This document shows, one piece after another, positions 12,853 to 23,388 of a stretch of 64,000 nucleotides of DNA; positions within the stretch are counted from its first letter, which is position 1; every line of letters begins with the position of its first letter. The notes under the pieces are model-generated. The model was not told where the DNA came from, did not search any database, and saw only the letters and a list, made by a program, of their open reading frames with translations. Position numbers and translations under genes: made by a program. The stretch comes from Toxonevra muliebris (Eukaryota > Arthropoda > Insecta > Diptera > Pallopteridae), in NCBI GenBank assembly GCA_963691655.1, contig OY829326.1:16046878-16110877 (forward strand). Reading direction: 5' to 3'.

Positions 12853-13107
12853 TTGTGTATTAACGAACTAAATGAAACACAAGCAAATGAAATTAAAAAA
12901 CACAAGCTAATGAAGTAAAAAATTTAGCGATTGAAAAATTTCATTTGCTTGTGAAACTTCTTGTGAACTAAACGAAACACAAGCAAATGAAATTAAAAAA
13001 AAAAAGCTAATGAAGTAAAAAATTTAGCGATTGAAAAATTTCATTTGCTTGTGTTTTGTTTAGTTCACAAGAAGTTTCACTTCTGCCTTGTGTTCGTTAA
13101 TACACAA
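12853..13107. mobile_element. Nested inverted/tandem repeat element (MITE-like)
   Basis: The ends are a perfect 16-bp inverted repeat: TTGTGTATTAACGAAC at 12853-12868 and its complement at 13092-13107. Inside, a unit of about 115 bp (AAACACAAGCAAATGAAATT ... ATTTCATTTGCTTGTG) occurs twice in tandem. The middle copy of GTGAAACTTCTTGTGAACTA and the following bases also pairs with the right arm over about 44 bp with one mismatch. No transposase is present. The superfamily is not identifiable. Confidence 0.75.
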
Positions 13108-13397
13108 TTTAGTTTTTTTATGGACGAGATTAGGTGCTCTGCTGTTTCTTCCTCTGGACTTCATGTTATTGGTGTTGACTAGCCGGAATGTCAAATCGCT
13201 TTGGCTGCATATCTGAGTTCTTAATAGTAAATCTTAAAGACGGTGATTAAAATTGAATTCATTGAACTGCGTCACATAATAATCGTCATCAAATACCGTG
13301 CATTGAAGGGAAATAATCATAAAACGTTCTTAAAATACATTTTCAAAGGTGACGATATTTGATGTTCTTACTTTATTTTCATATTTGTTACGTGTAA

Positions 13398-13810
13398 CAC
13401 TGTGCAACAATTTTAGGAGAGGCGATCAACACAGGTCAATAGTACTAGTCTAGACTAACAAACCCCTAAAAGGGTTTTAAAAATTTAGCTGGCTTGTAAA
13501 TGTTATAACCTTTCAAAATTGAGCTGTATTAGTGTATTTTTCAATTCTATTTTCTGTTTGATTTTTTTATTCACTAATAATATGGAAAACTAATGTAATG
13601 TTAAAAATGTTGATGACATTTTTTGTTATTTCGCTGAAGAAAAATATGTAATGATTTTTAAAAAATAAGCTGCTAGTGGCACACTTTGAATGCCTATTTC
13701 TTTTAAAAGCGAGCTAACTTTGCAAAACCCCTTTAGGATTTTGTTACTCTAGACCAGTACTATCGACCTTTGTTGGCCAATTCTCCGTTAGAAAAACTTG
13801 TTACACAGTG
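13398..13810. mobile_element. Non-autonomous CACTA-like element with 3-bp TSD
   Basis: The left arm starts CACTGTGCAACAA and the right arm ends TTGTTACACAGTG. The imperfect inverted similarity continues inward for about 110 bp; both arms contain TAGTACT-GTCTAGA-TAACAAA and a TTAGCT-GCTT segment. The flanking trinucleotide TAA is repeated at 13395-13397 and 13811-13813. Terminal CACT plus a 3-bp duplication is the pattern of the CACTA/EnSpm superfamily. The interior is AT-rich with no transposase, so it would depend on an autonomous relative. Confidence 0.7.
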
Positions 13811-13819
13811 TAATCAATT

Positions 13820-15340
13820 TGCTCTTTATATTCAGTTTTTGTTATTGTTGTCGGTTATTGTGTGCTTATGTGAATTGGAAGTAAGCTTCAATGAATAAAT
13901 ATTAGATCAATATCGATATTCGGTGCTACAATGGCGCCTTGTTTCTCTGATTAAATTAGATTAATCTATTCACTTATACATCAATAATTCTGATTGCATG
14001 TACAATTAACACATTGAATATCTATGTACACTTAATCCATGTATGATATATATGAGTACATATATTACCATTTTAACTTGCTAATATGTATAGAAAACTA
14101 TAATAACATTTTTTGTACACATATTGCCATATTGAATCCATTGTCACATAATGTTCCTCTATGTGTACTTAGTGTGCATTGTGACCGTTAATCCAAGTGA
14201 CAATAGAGCTAAATTTGTTGAAATATTGCTGAATCATTGGCCTCACTTGAAAAGGATAATAACAAAAACGAAAATGGATTTGATTTTTCATAAAACAAAA
14301 AGAAGAAGACCTGCTTCTAAGTATATAAAAATTTTTCAATAAAAAATGTTTTCATACGATAAATAGACACGGTTCGTATTAGACGTCAGAAAATCTGACC
14401 AATGTGTAATACAAGTGTCAAAGAAGAATGGCAAAAAGTACATAGAACGGTAGTTCCTTTCAATAATACAATTCAGTGAAAATAACTGTCTTTGCATATT
14501 CTCATTTACTTTACAGTGTTTTCATTTATATAGATTGTTGAAATTAGGGAACTATCACAAAGATCACTGATGAGGAACCGTAGCGGGTTTGGAAACGATT
14601 GTCTAATCTGCTAGTTCTATGAAGTTTTTGAAATTCTTCTGGCATCATTGTTCATTCAAAACCTAATAATTTTAATAATTATTTAATAATAATCTAGCAC
14701 TTTTATTTTTGGACGTAGAAATTCTCATTTCTTTAAATTTCGGATTAATTTGACTTGGGTTGGATATTTTTAACTGCTAGTAGCTTTATAATAATTTCCT
14801 TGTGTGAAAAATTATTCGATATTTTTTATTGTACTTCTTTTAATTTTAAAAGGTGGAACTAAATATTTAATCTGTTCACATTTAAGTCTATAGGAAATTA
14901 CTATAACTTGATCAGTTTCACAACAGAACATCATTTAAATATTTAATTATTCCGACTTTACGACTCTACTTAAGACACAATAAAGCAAAGTAGGTTCTTT
15001 ATGAAAGCAATACGAAATACTAAAATATTGAAGGAATAACTCAAACACTAGAAATAAGTGTAGGTACTGCAATAATATAATAGTTCCTTTTATTTTTAAC
15101 CTTGTAAATGTGTTTGGTGCATACTTGTAATTAATGCCTTACAATAATTGCGTTGCGGGGTTATTATAACTTTAATATTTTATTGATTTTATTTCTAAAA
15201 AATAATCTATGATTAACCTAATTTCAAACTCAATGTTATGGGCACATACAAACTCCTATGTATATATAATTTATACATTTTAAAAGCGCAATATGTTTGG
15301 CACATAAATCCCCTTAATCCTATTGAATATTCTAAAATCA
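13820..15340. other. Non-coding stretch with one dispersed repeat
   Basis: AT-rich. It contains the dispersed repeat copy at 14439-14691. A short open frame at 14151-14345 (63 codons ending just before AATAAA) has a Lys/Arg-rich C-terminus and no family signature, so I do not call it. Confidence 0.5.
14439..14691 (+). repeat. Dispersed repeat family 'GGAACC hairpin', copy A
   Basis: This is one of the best copies. It contains GTACATAGAACGGTAGTTCC, TCAGTGAAAATAACTGTCTT, GTTGAAATTAGGGAACTATC, ACTGATGAGGAACCGTAGCG and CTGCTAGTTCTATGAA in order. Copy B at 17171 keeps the same blocks with only scattered differences. No coding capacity. It is shorter at the right end than B and C, which share a further segment. 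Confidence 0.85.
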
Positions 15341-15938
15341 AGGGCCTAATTATGGAAACTTAACGTGGCATGACAGATCAAACCAACACTTGATGCTGAA
15401 TTATCACAGCGCAGCATCAAAAAAATCAAAACTTGTTCGTGTACTGCAATAAAACAAAAACTATGAAGGAATTTTACTATTAGATTAGAGTTCTATAAAC
15501 CTCTATCTTAGAAGTGGAAAAGTCATAAATAAAATAATAATAAAATTTTTTAATTTACATTCTTCTTCTTTTATTGCACAACAGTACATAGAGAGACTAA
15601 ACTAAACTTTTCTCATCCTTTCAGTCCAACATACTAAACACTACGTTAAGGAGACCAGTTAAGTTATGATTTGTTATGTTTTCATTATAACATACACATA
15701 AAGTGTATTAATACTCCTCTTGCACATGTTTAAAGAATAAACAAATAAAATAATGAAAAGATTACGATTAAATTGTTTTTATCGAATAAAATAGAAAAGT
15801 TAATAATTCAAGTCTGAATTATTAACTTTAAAACCAATCAGCTCAATTTTAGTCTTACATTTTACCAAATTGATACATCGACTTATTTAAAAAGAGGCAG
15901 TTGTCTATGCTACGTTAAGTTTCTATAATCAGACCTTA
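15341..15938. mobile_element. Inverted-repeat element (MITE-like)
   Basis: The left end at 15341-15374 contains TATGGAAACTTAACGTGGCA. The right end at 15905-15938, complemented, contains TATAGAAACTTAACGTAGCA. Similarity spans roughly 30 bp, preceded by GGGCCTAAT on the left and AGGTCTGAT on the right (complemented). The interior is non-coding and AT-rich. No clear target-site duplication was found, so exact ends are uncertain. Confidence 0.55.
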
Positions 15939-15944
15939 AGGCTA

Positions 15945-16725
15945 CGCTGCAAAACTCACGCACACTATGCCAGATGTCATTGTACACACATATACACATA
16001 AATATCTAGAAAAAACTCATTAAAATTGCATGTAAACAAACAAAGAAACATTAATCTACATGTATGCAAATTAATGTACGCTTTGCGAAAATAACAAATA
16101 AATCAACTCCTTTGCTCTATCTATCTCTCTCTCTCTCTCTATTGTCTCTCATATATTTGCTATTTACAAAATCTGAATAATATTTATCCTACTGTGCTGT
16201 GGTGTGCTTTACCCCAGTGTACCGCACCAAATGCGTTTTCCCATTTTTCCAGTGAATGACGTTTGCACTTTTGTCTTTCTGTTTAACATTCTCATTATTA
16301 TGGTCGCTAGTTTGGTATGTAAATTAACGTTTATTTTACAACCACATATTAATTTACATATACAGCCACAGAAACAAACAGATGCATTTGTATGTGCATT
16401 AACGTACCTCAAGGCTCATACAAAAAAAGATTTATTAATTTTATGAGAGCTTTTCAGAGTTTATTTCCAAAACGATGTGACTCACGATAACTTAGCACAA
16501 GGGCATAAATATTTTGGGAGTCTTCATAATATCAAGTTTATTTCGTAACTCCAACATTTTTTCGTGAGGCACCTTAATGTGCATGCACATACACTCATGT
16601 AAGCACACAGACACAAAGCTCGCACATGTGTGAATAAACGTCTACAACAAAATTGCAAATAAATATTTAATTTTTATCGATGATAAAAAAGTTAATACAA
16701 TACATATTTGCAGGTGTGCATAGGG
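15945..16725. other. Non-coding stretch
   Basis: It contains a (TC)n microsatellite at about 16118-16141. No supported gene. Confidence 0.5.
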
Positions 16726-16728
16726 ATG

Positions 16729-17622
16729 TACTAGGGATGTCAATCTCGGTTACTAGGGATGTCAATCTCGGCATTCAGGGATTCGATTTAAAAGTAATTC
16801 CGAAAATCCCGGAATTGAAAAAACAAAATCCGAGAATTTTAGATTCTTATGTATCTACACAAACTTATTTGAATTGAAATTGGAATTTTTTTTTATAGAA
16901 TCTTCGCTCTTCATATTTTAAATCATTTTAAATCCACCGAAAAGCTATTATTATAAATGTTGTAACTAGTGGGTTGAAAAACTATAAGAAAAATCTAGAA
17001 TTTTTCAATTTACATTAATTTTTAAACACACCAAAAACTTAAAATAAAAAGTTTTACATACAGAGCGCGTAAATATTATTTATTTTCAGAAGAATACAAA
17101 ATTCATTTAAATTGTTTGCTATTAATATTAATTATTACAATTACATATTTATTAACTAATTATTATTAATTACATAGAACGGTAGTTCCTTTCAATAATA
17201 CTATACAGTAAAAATAACTGTCTTTGTAATTCTCATTTACTTTACAATATTTTCACTTATATAAATTGTTGAAATTAGGGAACTATCATAAAGATCACTG
17301 ATGAGGAACCGTAGCGGGTTACGAAATGATCGTCTGATCTGCTAGTTCTATGAAATTTTTGATATTCTTCTGACATCATTGTTTATTCAAAGCCTTATCA
17401 TTTTAATAATTATGTAACTAGCAAACTGTGAACTGTCAAATTTGGAAGAAATTTACAAAATTTTTTTCCAAATTAAAAATATTAATTTATTTTATTTCTT
17501 AAATCTTATCAATAATTTTCTATTTATTTTTTTTTTTATTTCATAAAATTATCAATCCCGGGATGAAATTTGAATCCCGAAAATCTCGACTACCGAAAAT
17601 TCGACCCAGAAAGACATTCCTA
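16729..17622. mobile_element. Possible hAT-like non-autonomous element with nested repeat
   Basis: The left end carries a 22-bp unit, TACTAGGGATGTCAATCTCG plus two bases, twice in tandem (16729-16750, 16751-16772), followed by CAGGGATTCG. The complement of the right end (about 17545-17622) reads TAGGAATGTCTTTCTGGG and then TCGGGATTC, about 14 of 18 matching the left terminus. A TAGGGATG-type terminus is common in hAT elements, but no 8-bp target duplication was found. Dispersed repeat copy B (17171-17510) lies inside and may be a later insertion or part of the element. Confidence 0.4.
17171..17510 (+). repeat. Dispersed repeat family 'GGAACC hairpin', copy B (longest)
   Basis: It has all blocks of copy A plus a right-hand extension, GTGAACTGTCAAATTTGGAA and following bases, that is shared with copy C (28270-28500). 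The family unit is therefore at least about 340 bp. Compared with A and C it has TTACG instead of TTCCG after the hairpin. No open reading frame. Confidence 0.8.
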
Positions 17623-17629
17623 ATGTGTA

Positions 17630-18015
17630 TGTGTTATAGATGTATATTTTTTTATTTATTTATGCGTGTATGTGTGCCACTACACTGCAAAATATTAATT
17701 TAAATTAAAAAAAAAAAATTGTTTCTGCTTAACACTTTCGAACCGAGAAAAAACTATTTGTATTTTCTGTAGTTCCAGAAACTTTTTCCGCCAGGGATAT
17801 ATGTAAAGCCTCAACCGAATTTTTGCTTTGCAAATTTGAGACTTGATTTCCCAGCAGTGCTCTTTTAATGATCTTTTGTGGATCGCAAATACATGATCAT
17901 AGCTCTCTCTCTGCTAACTTTTGTTTATTAAGATTACAAAGAAAGAACAAAAAATATTTTATACACAACCTTTAGCAAATATCCTCAGAAGGCTGCTTCA
18001 AACATTTGGGGATAT
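17630..18015. other. Non-coding stretch
   Basis: AT-rich intron-like sequence with a poly-A tract at 17708-17718. No gene or repeat boundary recognised. Confidence 0.5.
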
Positions 18016-18033
18016 ATTGTCCCATCCCATCAA

Positions 18034-18240
18034 GACGACCTAGATTGTCCAGTGGGTAGTTCACTAGAAAGAGGTTCGAGTTCGATCTTGGTTGGTAATG
18101 GCAAAACCACCAAGCTGATAAAAAATTGCCATACCGTCGTTCGGAATCGGCGTTAAACTGTAGATCCAACTATGTGGCATCACAATGGGCCTTTCAGGCC
18201 TAAGTGTGTCTCTCAATAGCCACTCTAATTTAACCTAACC
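18034..18240 (+). mobile_element. SINE A (tRNA-derived), internally deleted copy
   Basis: It begins GACGACCTAGATTGTCCAGT (A-box region) with a B-box-like GGTTCGAGTTCGATC. It then runs through the body TTGGTAATGGCAAAACCACC to GGCCTAAGTGTGTCTCTC and ends in TTTAACCTAACC. It lacks the 80-90 bp segment (TCTTATAATTCTCA ... TGAGAATTA) present in the copies at 18.8 and 31.8 kb. ATTGTCCCAT is found just left (18016-18025) and directly after the end (18241-18250), a plausible target-site duplication from target-primed insertion. Confidence 0.8.
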
Positions 18241-18422
18241 ATTGTCCCATACGAATCGAGCCAGATTAAACTTTTGTTTTTGAGATTCATGTTGTATAAA
18301 TAGACACACTGCATGTTGTAAATTTTATATCTTTAAATTGTATAATAGGAAATAAAAAATATGTGTAAAAAATCTAAGATTTCTTCTAAATTTTACACCA
18401 AATGAAAAGCTGTTAGATAATT

Positions 18423-18860
18423 TATTATTATTTGAAGGAAGGACGACTCGAAAGTCAGGCACTGCGACCTATAAGATCTATTGTACCAAAGCCCCAAGAA
18501 AGAAAGTAAGGAAGAGAGAAAGAAAGATAGATAAGAAACATACCCAAGCCGAGAATCGAATTCGGGTCTCCAGAAACAAGAGTCTGGCACTCTGCCACTA
18601 GACCACAGTGGCGATGGTAGGACCTATAGTTTAATGCCGATTCCGAACGGCTATGTGGCAATTTTTTTATCAGCTCGGTGGTTTTGCCATTACCAACCAA
18701 GGTGTGTACTTGTACACATTCTTATAATTCTCATCCACTTCATATCGATAGTGAATATAAGAAGTCTATGAGAATTAACCACCAGACCAAGACGGGAATT
18801 GAACCCGCAACCTTCTGGATGAAAGTTTAGTGCACTATCCACTAGACTATCGAGGTCGTC
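18423..18860 (-). mobile_element. Dimeric SINE: SINE A monomer fused to SINE B monomer
   Basis: Read on the minus strand, the unit starts at 18860 with the SINE A head GACGACCTCGATAGTCTAGTGG. A Glu-like anticodon loop CTTTCAT and B-box GGTTCAATTCCC follow, then the SINE A body to GTTAAACTATAGGTCC at about 18622. A second tRNA-type head then begins: CACTGTGGTCTAGTGGCAGA, loop CTCTTGT, B-box-like GAATTCGATTC. That monomer has its own body and ends in AATAATAATA. The sequence TGTTAGATAATT stands on both sides (18411-18422 and 18861-18872). A single duplication around both monomers means they inserted together. The Lys-like origin of the second head is a guess from its loop. Confidence 0.85.
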
Positions 18861-19394
18861 TGTTAGATAATTAAGCAAACCAAATTTTTAGGGACTCATC
18901 GATATTTTATAATGTACTTACAAATAAATACTAAATTTTTGTTTTTTTATTGTACGGAATAAATTTTTTTTACGGGGTTTTCCTTATATGAAGCATTATT
19001 ACCTTAAAACCTTTTGAGATTTAAATTAAGTTTGATATCTTTTACATAGACTTGATTGGGTTTTTGGAAGATTTTCAAAGTAAATTTTTTTTAAATATTT
19101 ACGAATGTTGCTAAAATTTATTGTTCATGTAAAAAGGTTGATAAATCAAATGCCACTGTCCGAATTTTGAGGTTTCCTACACAACACATTGCAGGAGTTA
19201 TAAGAACTTGGAAGAGAAAGAGACTTTCTCAGACAAGGCTTAACACCTTCCATAAATCCTTCCTAGACAGCCAGGAAGGTTTTTATAATTCCTAATCTTA
19301 CGGATTGAACTCATTAAAAAATGAGGATACGATTCCCAGTAATCAAGAGGATTCGAAATATATAATATTTTTGAGAAAATTTAAAATGTACTTA

Positions 19395-19428
19395 TTATTC
19401 TATGGCCAGACCATCGGCCATAGAATAA
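19395..19428. repeat. Perfect 13-bp hairpin
   Basis: TTATTCTATGGCC (19395-19407) and its exact complement (19416-19428) are separated by an 8-nt loop. It stands alone in intronic AT-rich DNA with no recognised function. Confidence 0.8.
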
Positions 19429-20144
19429 GGAGTTCACTATATGTTTTGCACCAATCTTAAAATAGCCGAGAATTGTATGATTGTTGTTAGTCAGTGAGTA
19501 AGTACACTAAACATATAAACCTCTGAATACACGGGGTATCAGTACAAAAGTTCAGAACGCTTTCTTTTAAAGAACTTTACATCGTACCTTTTCTGCCAAC
19601 AAATCTTTAAAGTCCAACTTACTTTATGCTTCAAAAATAAATTTAACGGTACGACGAATGACCGTTTTTTTTTCATTCCATATGCCTATCCAAGAGTACA
19701 ATCTTTTATCAAAACTGTTTTCAAAATAATTTTATAGAAATTGTATAGCATACATTTTCAAATTATTTCTGGATCTAACCCCACCATTTGTATAACACCA
19801 TACATAAATTTTATTTTGATATTGAACACCTGCAGTGCCCGGGTCACGGTCATTAATAACTCAAAATTTTTGGTTCGAACTCACTCCTTCGAGACGAATC
19901 GCAAGGTGCTCTAAAACTACTCTCTTCTTTAACCAAAATTTGGTAAACCAATATCAATTACATAAGGTGAGTTATCGGAAATTAATCTTTTTCAATATAT
20001 GAATCACGATCGCAAGAACAAGTGTGAATTCTTTATTTTAAAGAATTATAGCCACCCTCAGAATTATTTCGAGCATTTAAGAACTAAGTCAAGGAAGTGA
20101 CTCTTTTAATTAGAACAATCCATTTGAAAATTTTTTTTTAAGAA

Positions 20145-20222
20145 TTTAACCCAATATGGGAATCGAACCTGAGGCAGCTGGAACTCCAGTCTAGCACTAC
20201 TTCACCAGGCCACGGGGGTAGC
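20145..20222 (-). mobile_element. tRNA-like retropseudogene or SINE head
   Basis: The minus strand has GGCTACCCCCGTGGCCTGGTG (A-box-like TGGCCTGGTG) and CAGGTTCGATTCCCATATTG (a good B-box GGTTCGATTCC), about 45 nt apart. A short A-rich tail follows at 20131-20140 (T-run on the plus strand). It does not fold into a convincing cloverleaf (mismatched acceptor ends), so I call it a tRNA-derived element rather than a tRNA gene. It is distinct from SINE A and SINE B. Confidence 0.5.
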
Positions 20223-21230
20223 CTAATCTAAATTCAAATCGAACCGACATCAGGCAATATTAGCGAGTTTTACTTAAAATTACCCTGACTATTCAACTCA
20301 GGTTCAAGCCTGAGGTTTCACTTTAGACTTAAAATCTGAATTCAGTTAGGAATAAAGAATCTAGGAATTTATTTAAAAATAATTCCATATCTAAATTTGA
20401 GTCTTCTAAAGATAAGCCTGAGTTACTTACCTTTTGAATTTTGCTGCACTTAGAGGAAAACTGGTAAGTAAATTGATTTTTCTTAAGCCAAATGCACAAC
20501 TTCTTGAACCGGAAGATTATAATCAACGTTCTAATTTTTTACTACTCGGTTGCTTAGCTCTTAGCTATTTTTCGGCTTTAAAGTTTACCATTTGTTGTTT
20601 ACTCTCTATTCTTATAAATTTATTAGTTTAAAAAGATGCCAATCAAAAAGGTTAGAGCAAGAAGTATTCATATTCACAAATAAATCGGAAAAATATCTTT
20701 AAAAAATATTAAATTTTTTTTATCAAATTTCATACTTTGCTATATGCAAAAATAACGATTCACTTCAAACGCTGATAAAACTCAATGTATGTATAACGCA
20801 AAAGCAAAAACGAAATAATTTCCATGGAAGTTTCACAGAGGAAAAGAAAAACAAAACAAATTTCACCCAAATTATTCATGGGGAGAATTCAATTTAATAA
20901 AAACAAACAGAATTCCATTTTGTTTTTTACTTTTACTTCCATAAATGCAAAATTTACTGCTTGTGCATCGTGCACTTGACAGGACATAAGCCAAAAGGCA
21001 CAAAGGAATATGATAATAAATGAAAAGGAAAAATAACAAGAATAAATGGCAAACGAGGGCGTAGAGCACAACATGTTGTGTTATGATGATGCTGCAGCTT
21101 CTGCTCATAAATAAAAAACCAAAAACAACAGCAAAAAGCGGCGGGGAGTATTAACGGCAGAACAATGCATACATAGCACAAAATAATGAATACTCTCAAA
21201 TAAATGAATCTGGGCTTGATTGAAACTCAC

Positions 21231-21281
21231 CTCGTAACGTGTATCTATTTCAGGTAATTTTTCAAGAAACTCTTCGACCAT
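21231..21281 (-). CDS. First coding exon of an unidentified gene
   Basis: On the minus strand, the ATG at 21281 sits in GAAACATGG, a good fly start context, with an in-frame TGA two codons upstream fixing it as the first usable start. It encodes MVEEFLEKLPEIDTRYE and ends GAG|GTGAGT at 21231, a strong donor in phase 0. The next compatible exon seen is 10569-10668, also phase 0, implying an intron of about 10.6 kb that holds SINEs and other repeats. The acidic N-terminus does not match a family I can name. No signal peptide or membrane segment is seen in the 50 residues available. The strand is supported by both splice sites. Confidence 0.6.
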
Positions 21282-21570
21282 GTTTCATCCAACGTGGCAC
21301 AATAAAAAGTTAGCGCTTCCCAACTTTGAAATCGCTCTCTTTTTTATATATATTTTTTTTTAATTTTGAATTTAATTTTTTTTTTTTTTGTAGTTTTAGA
21401 AAATTTATATCAAAACACTAAGCGCAACAAATTCGCTGCAAACACTTGTTGACATAAAGCGACAAATTTTTTGCAATTGTTTCTTATACACTTTAATTCT
21501 TTTGTTGTCTTTGTCGTTGTATTTGTTATATTTGTTCTCGTTGACTTCTTGTTCTAATAGTACAAGCACA

Positions 21571-21581
21571 ATTTATATATA
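21571..21581 (-). promoter_or_regulatory. Candidate TATA box for the minus-strand gene
   Basis: TATATATAAAT on the minus strand, about 290 bp upstream of the ATG at 21281, would place a transcription start near 21545-21550 and give a 5' leader of about 265 nt. TATA-like strings are common in AT-rich DNA, so this is only positional support. Confidence 0.25.
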
Positions 21582-21599
21582 ATCCGTGTCTCGGTCTAA

Positions 21600-23388
21600 G
21601 GCAAATGCATAAGGTTCAATGTTGTTGACAGTAAAAAAGTTTGCGTTTGTATTTTGTATGTACTTGTTGTAGTAGCAGCAGCAAAAGCAGCAGCAGATCG
21701 TAATAGCACCAACGTTACCAACCAAATGCAACACAACACCGAAACATAACTCAACTCAACTCAATGCTGCTGGATAAAACTGACTACCTCGCCACCAACA
21801 AACAGCAAATCATCACCAACACCAGTAATAAAATCTCTCAAAACAAAATATTTTTAATAATTCTCGTATACAACATATTTTTCCCACACAAAACAGCAGC
21901 CGCAGCTAAATGGAAATGATGAATGCGTTTGTGATTGCGATGCGGTGCGATGCGATGATGATATGGTACAAAAAAATGCCAAAGCTAAACACAGCAGAAG
22001 AGTTATTCACAGCGCCCTCTGCAGAAGCACAAGTTGAACTGAGCATTCGATAAAGCAGCCAATGTGTCTATATGATAAAAATTCGACACAGCCAAGAAAT
22101 AAGATACTCCAAAGCGAAGTCGGCAATAGTTGACGTCGATGCAAAGTACGAGTACGCGTGGTACGCGATTATGTGGGTGTATGTGTGCTGTACTCCTTCG
22201 TTTCGGGAGAGCGCACGAACCGTAAAACTCGTACATGTACACTGCATTGGTCAAAAGTTAAAATCAAGCACATATTTCAAAAGAGATGCCGAATGAAGCT
22301 TTTTACCATCAAGCACCAAGCACTTCGTGTTATCCGTGCTGCCGTAGTACTCGTACTGCATGTAGTTGAAGTACTTTGTAATTGGGAGAACTATTATCCT
22401 ATCAGATTTCACTCTCTCCAACTCGCTCTTCTTTCTTTATTGCATTCGTTTCGTTTTAACGCTCGCTCTCAATCATTCGCTCTCTTCCTTAAGGTAGTGA
22501 GTAAGCCACTCAAATTCGGCCATCAGCATCAGCAACAACATCACCACCATCAACGTCAACATCACAGTTAATGTTGGTGCTGTCGTTGTTGATGTGGTTG
22601 AAGTTGATTGCTGTATGTGTGTATGTATGCATTTGTGTACTCCACTGCGTATGTGGCACGCAACAGAAAAGTTCGTTACGCTGTCATCTTTAACTTTTTT
22701 GCGCGCATTTCATATACTTACATACTGCATTGCTATGCAATTTATTTGTGCCTATGCTGCGATGCTGTTGCTACTCTTACTGCTACTATTACTGCTCTTC
22801 ATATTGTCACATCCACACAACATCGACAACGGCAACATCTTCACAACGTGAGTGTGTAAGCATTTCATTCAAGTGTACATCATCATCATCATCTTCATCA
22901 TCGTCATCGTGATGATATCTCTACAGGATATGCTCTACATGTGTCCTACATTTACATTTGCATATACCGCTAAAAATTTTACCTACGTTCACTAGATTGC
23001 AAGGTAATTTTGTGAATGAGAGAAGCTTAATTTCATTTTTAAATTGAATACGTATTTATGTCGAATTTAATACTACACCTGCAATGTGAGAGAATTGTAG
23101 AATTTTCACTCTTTTTTAATTTACTTTAAAAGAGGACAATTATTTTAATTAAGTAAAAATAATAGGAAAAGAACTTCATAGTTATTCCAGAAAATTTGCG
23201 ATCTGTTTTGTAAATACAGACATTACGTTCAAATATTTCAGCAAAAAACAATTAAACAATATTTAAAAACAATTATGCCTATATAGAATGACTATATATC
23301 CTATCCTAGGTAGGCTCCAAATCCCGGACTAATCATATTCTAGTTATCCTCGTATATCTCTCTAAAATTACATATCGTAGCCCTTAAC
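21600..23388. other. Upstream region of the minus-strand gene
   Basis: No supported gene. Simple-sequence patches include CAGCAG-type repeats at 21675-21700, a GATGCG burst at 21935-21960, CAT/CAA repeats at 22520-22570, CTG/CTA at 22770-22800 and (CATCAT)n at 22878-22915. The open frames at 22003-22912 overlap in several frames and encode low-complexity peptides, consistent with microsatellite-rich promoter-proximal sequence. Confidence 0.5.

Larger units (their letters stand above)
18880..21230. other. Intron of the minus-strand two-exon gene (part)
   Basis: AT-rich. It contains the perfect hairpin at 19395-19428 and the tRNA-like repeat at 20145-20222. The open frames at 20329-20631 overlap on both strands and have no family signature. 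Confidence 0.5.

Noticed and set aside
14151..14345. Short frames beside the dispersed repeat copies (also 28585-28779 and 59461-59682) as a shared gene
   Set aside because: They share no sequence with each other and lie on inconsistent sides of the repeat.
14580..14635. Helitron 3' end (short hairpin followed by CTAG)
   Set aside because: The dispersed copies remain similar beyond CTAG, so it is not the terminus.
18573..18860. tRNA genes suggested by A- and B-box sequences
   Set aside because: The boxes sit in SINE heads with long bodies, tails and target duplications; acceptor stems do not pair.
22003..22912. Overlapping frames upstream of the minus-strand gene
   Set aside because: Frames overlap on both strands and consist of microsatellite-derived or low-complexity peptides.
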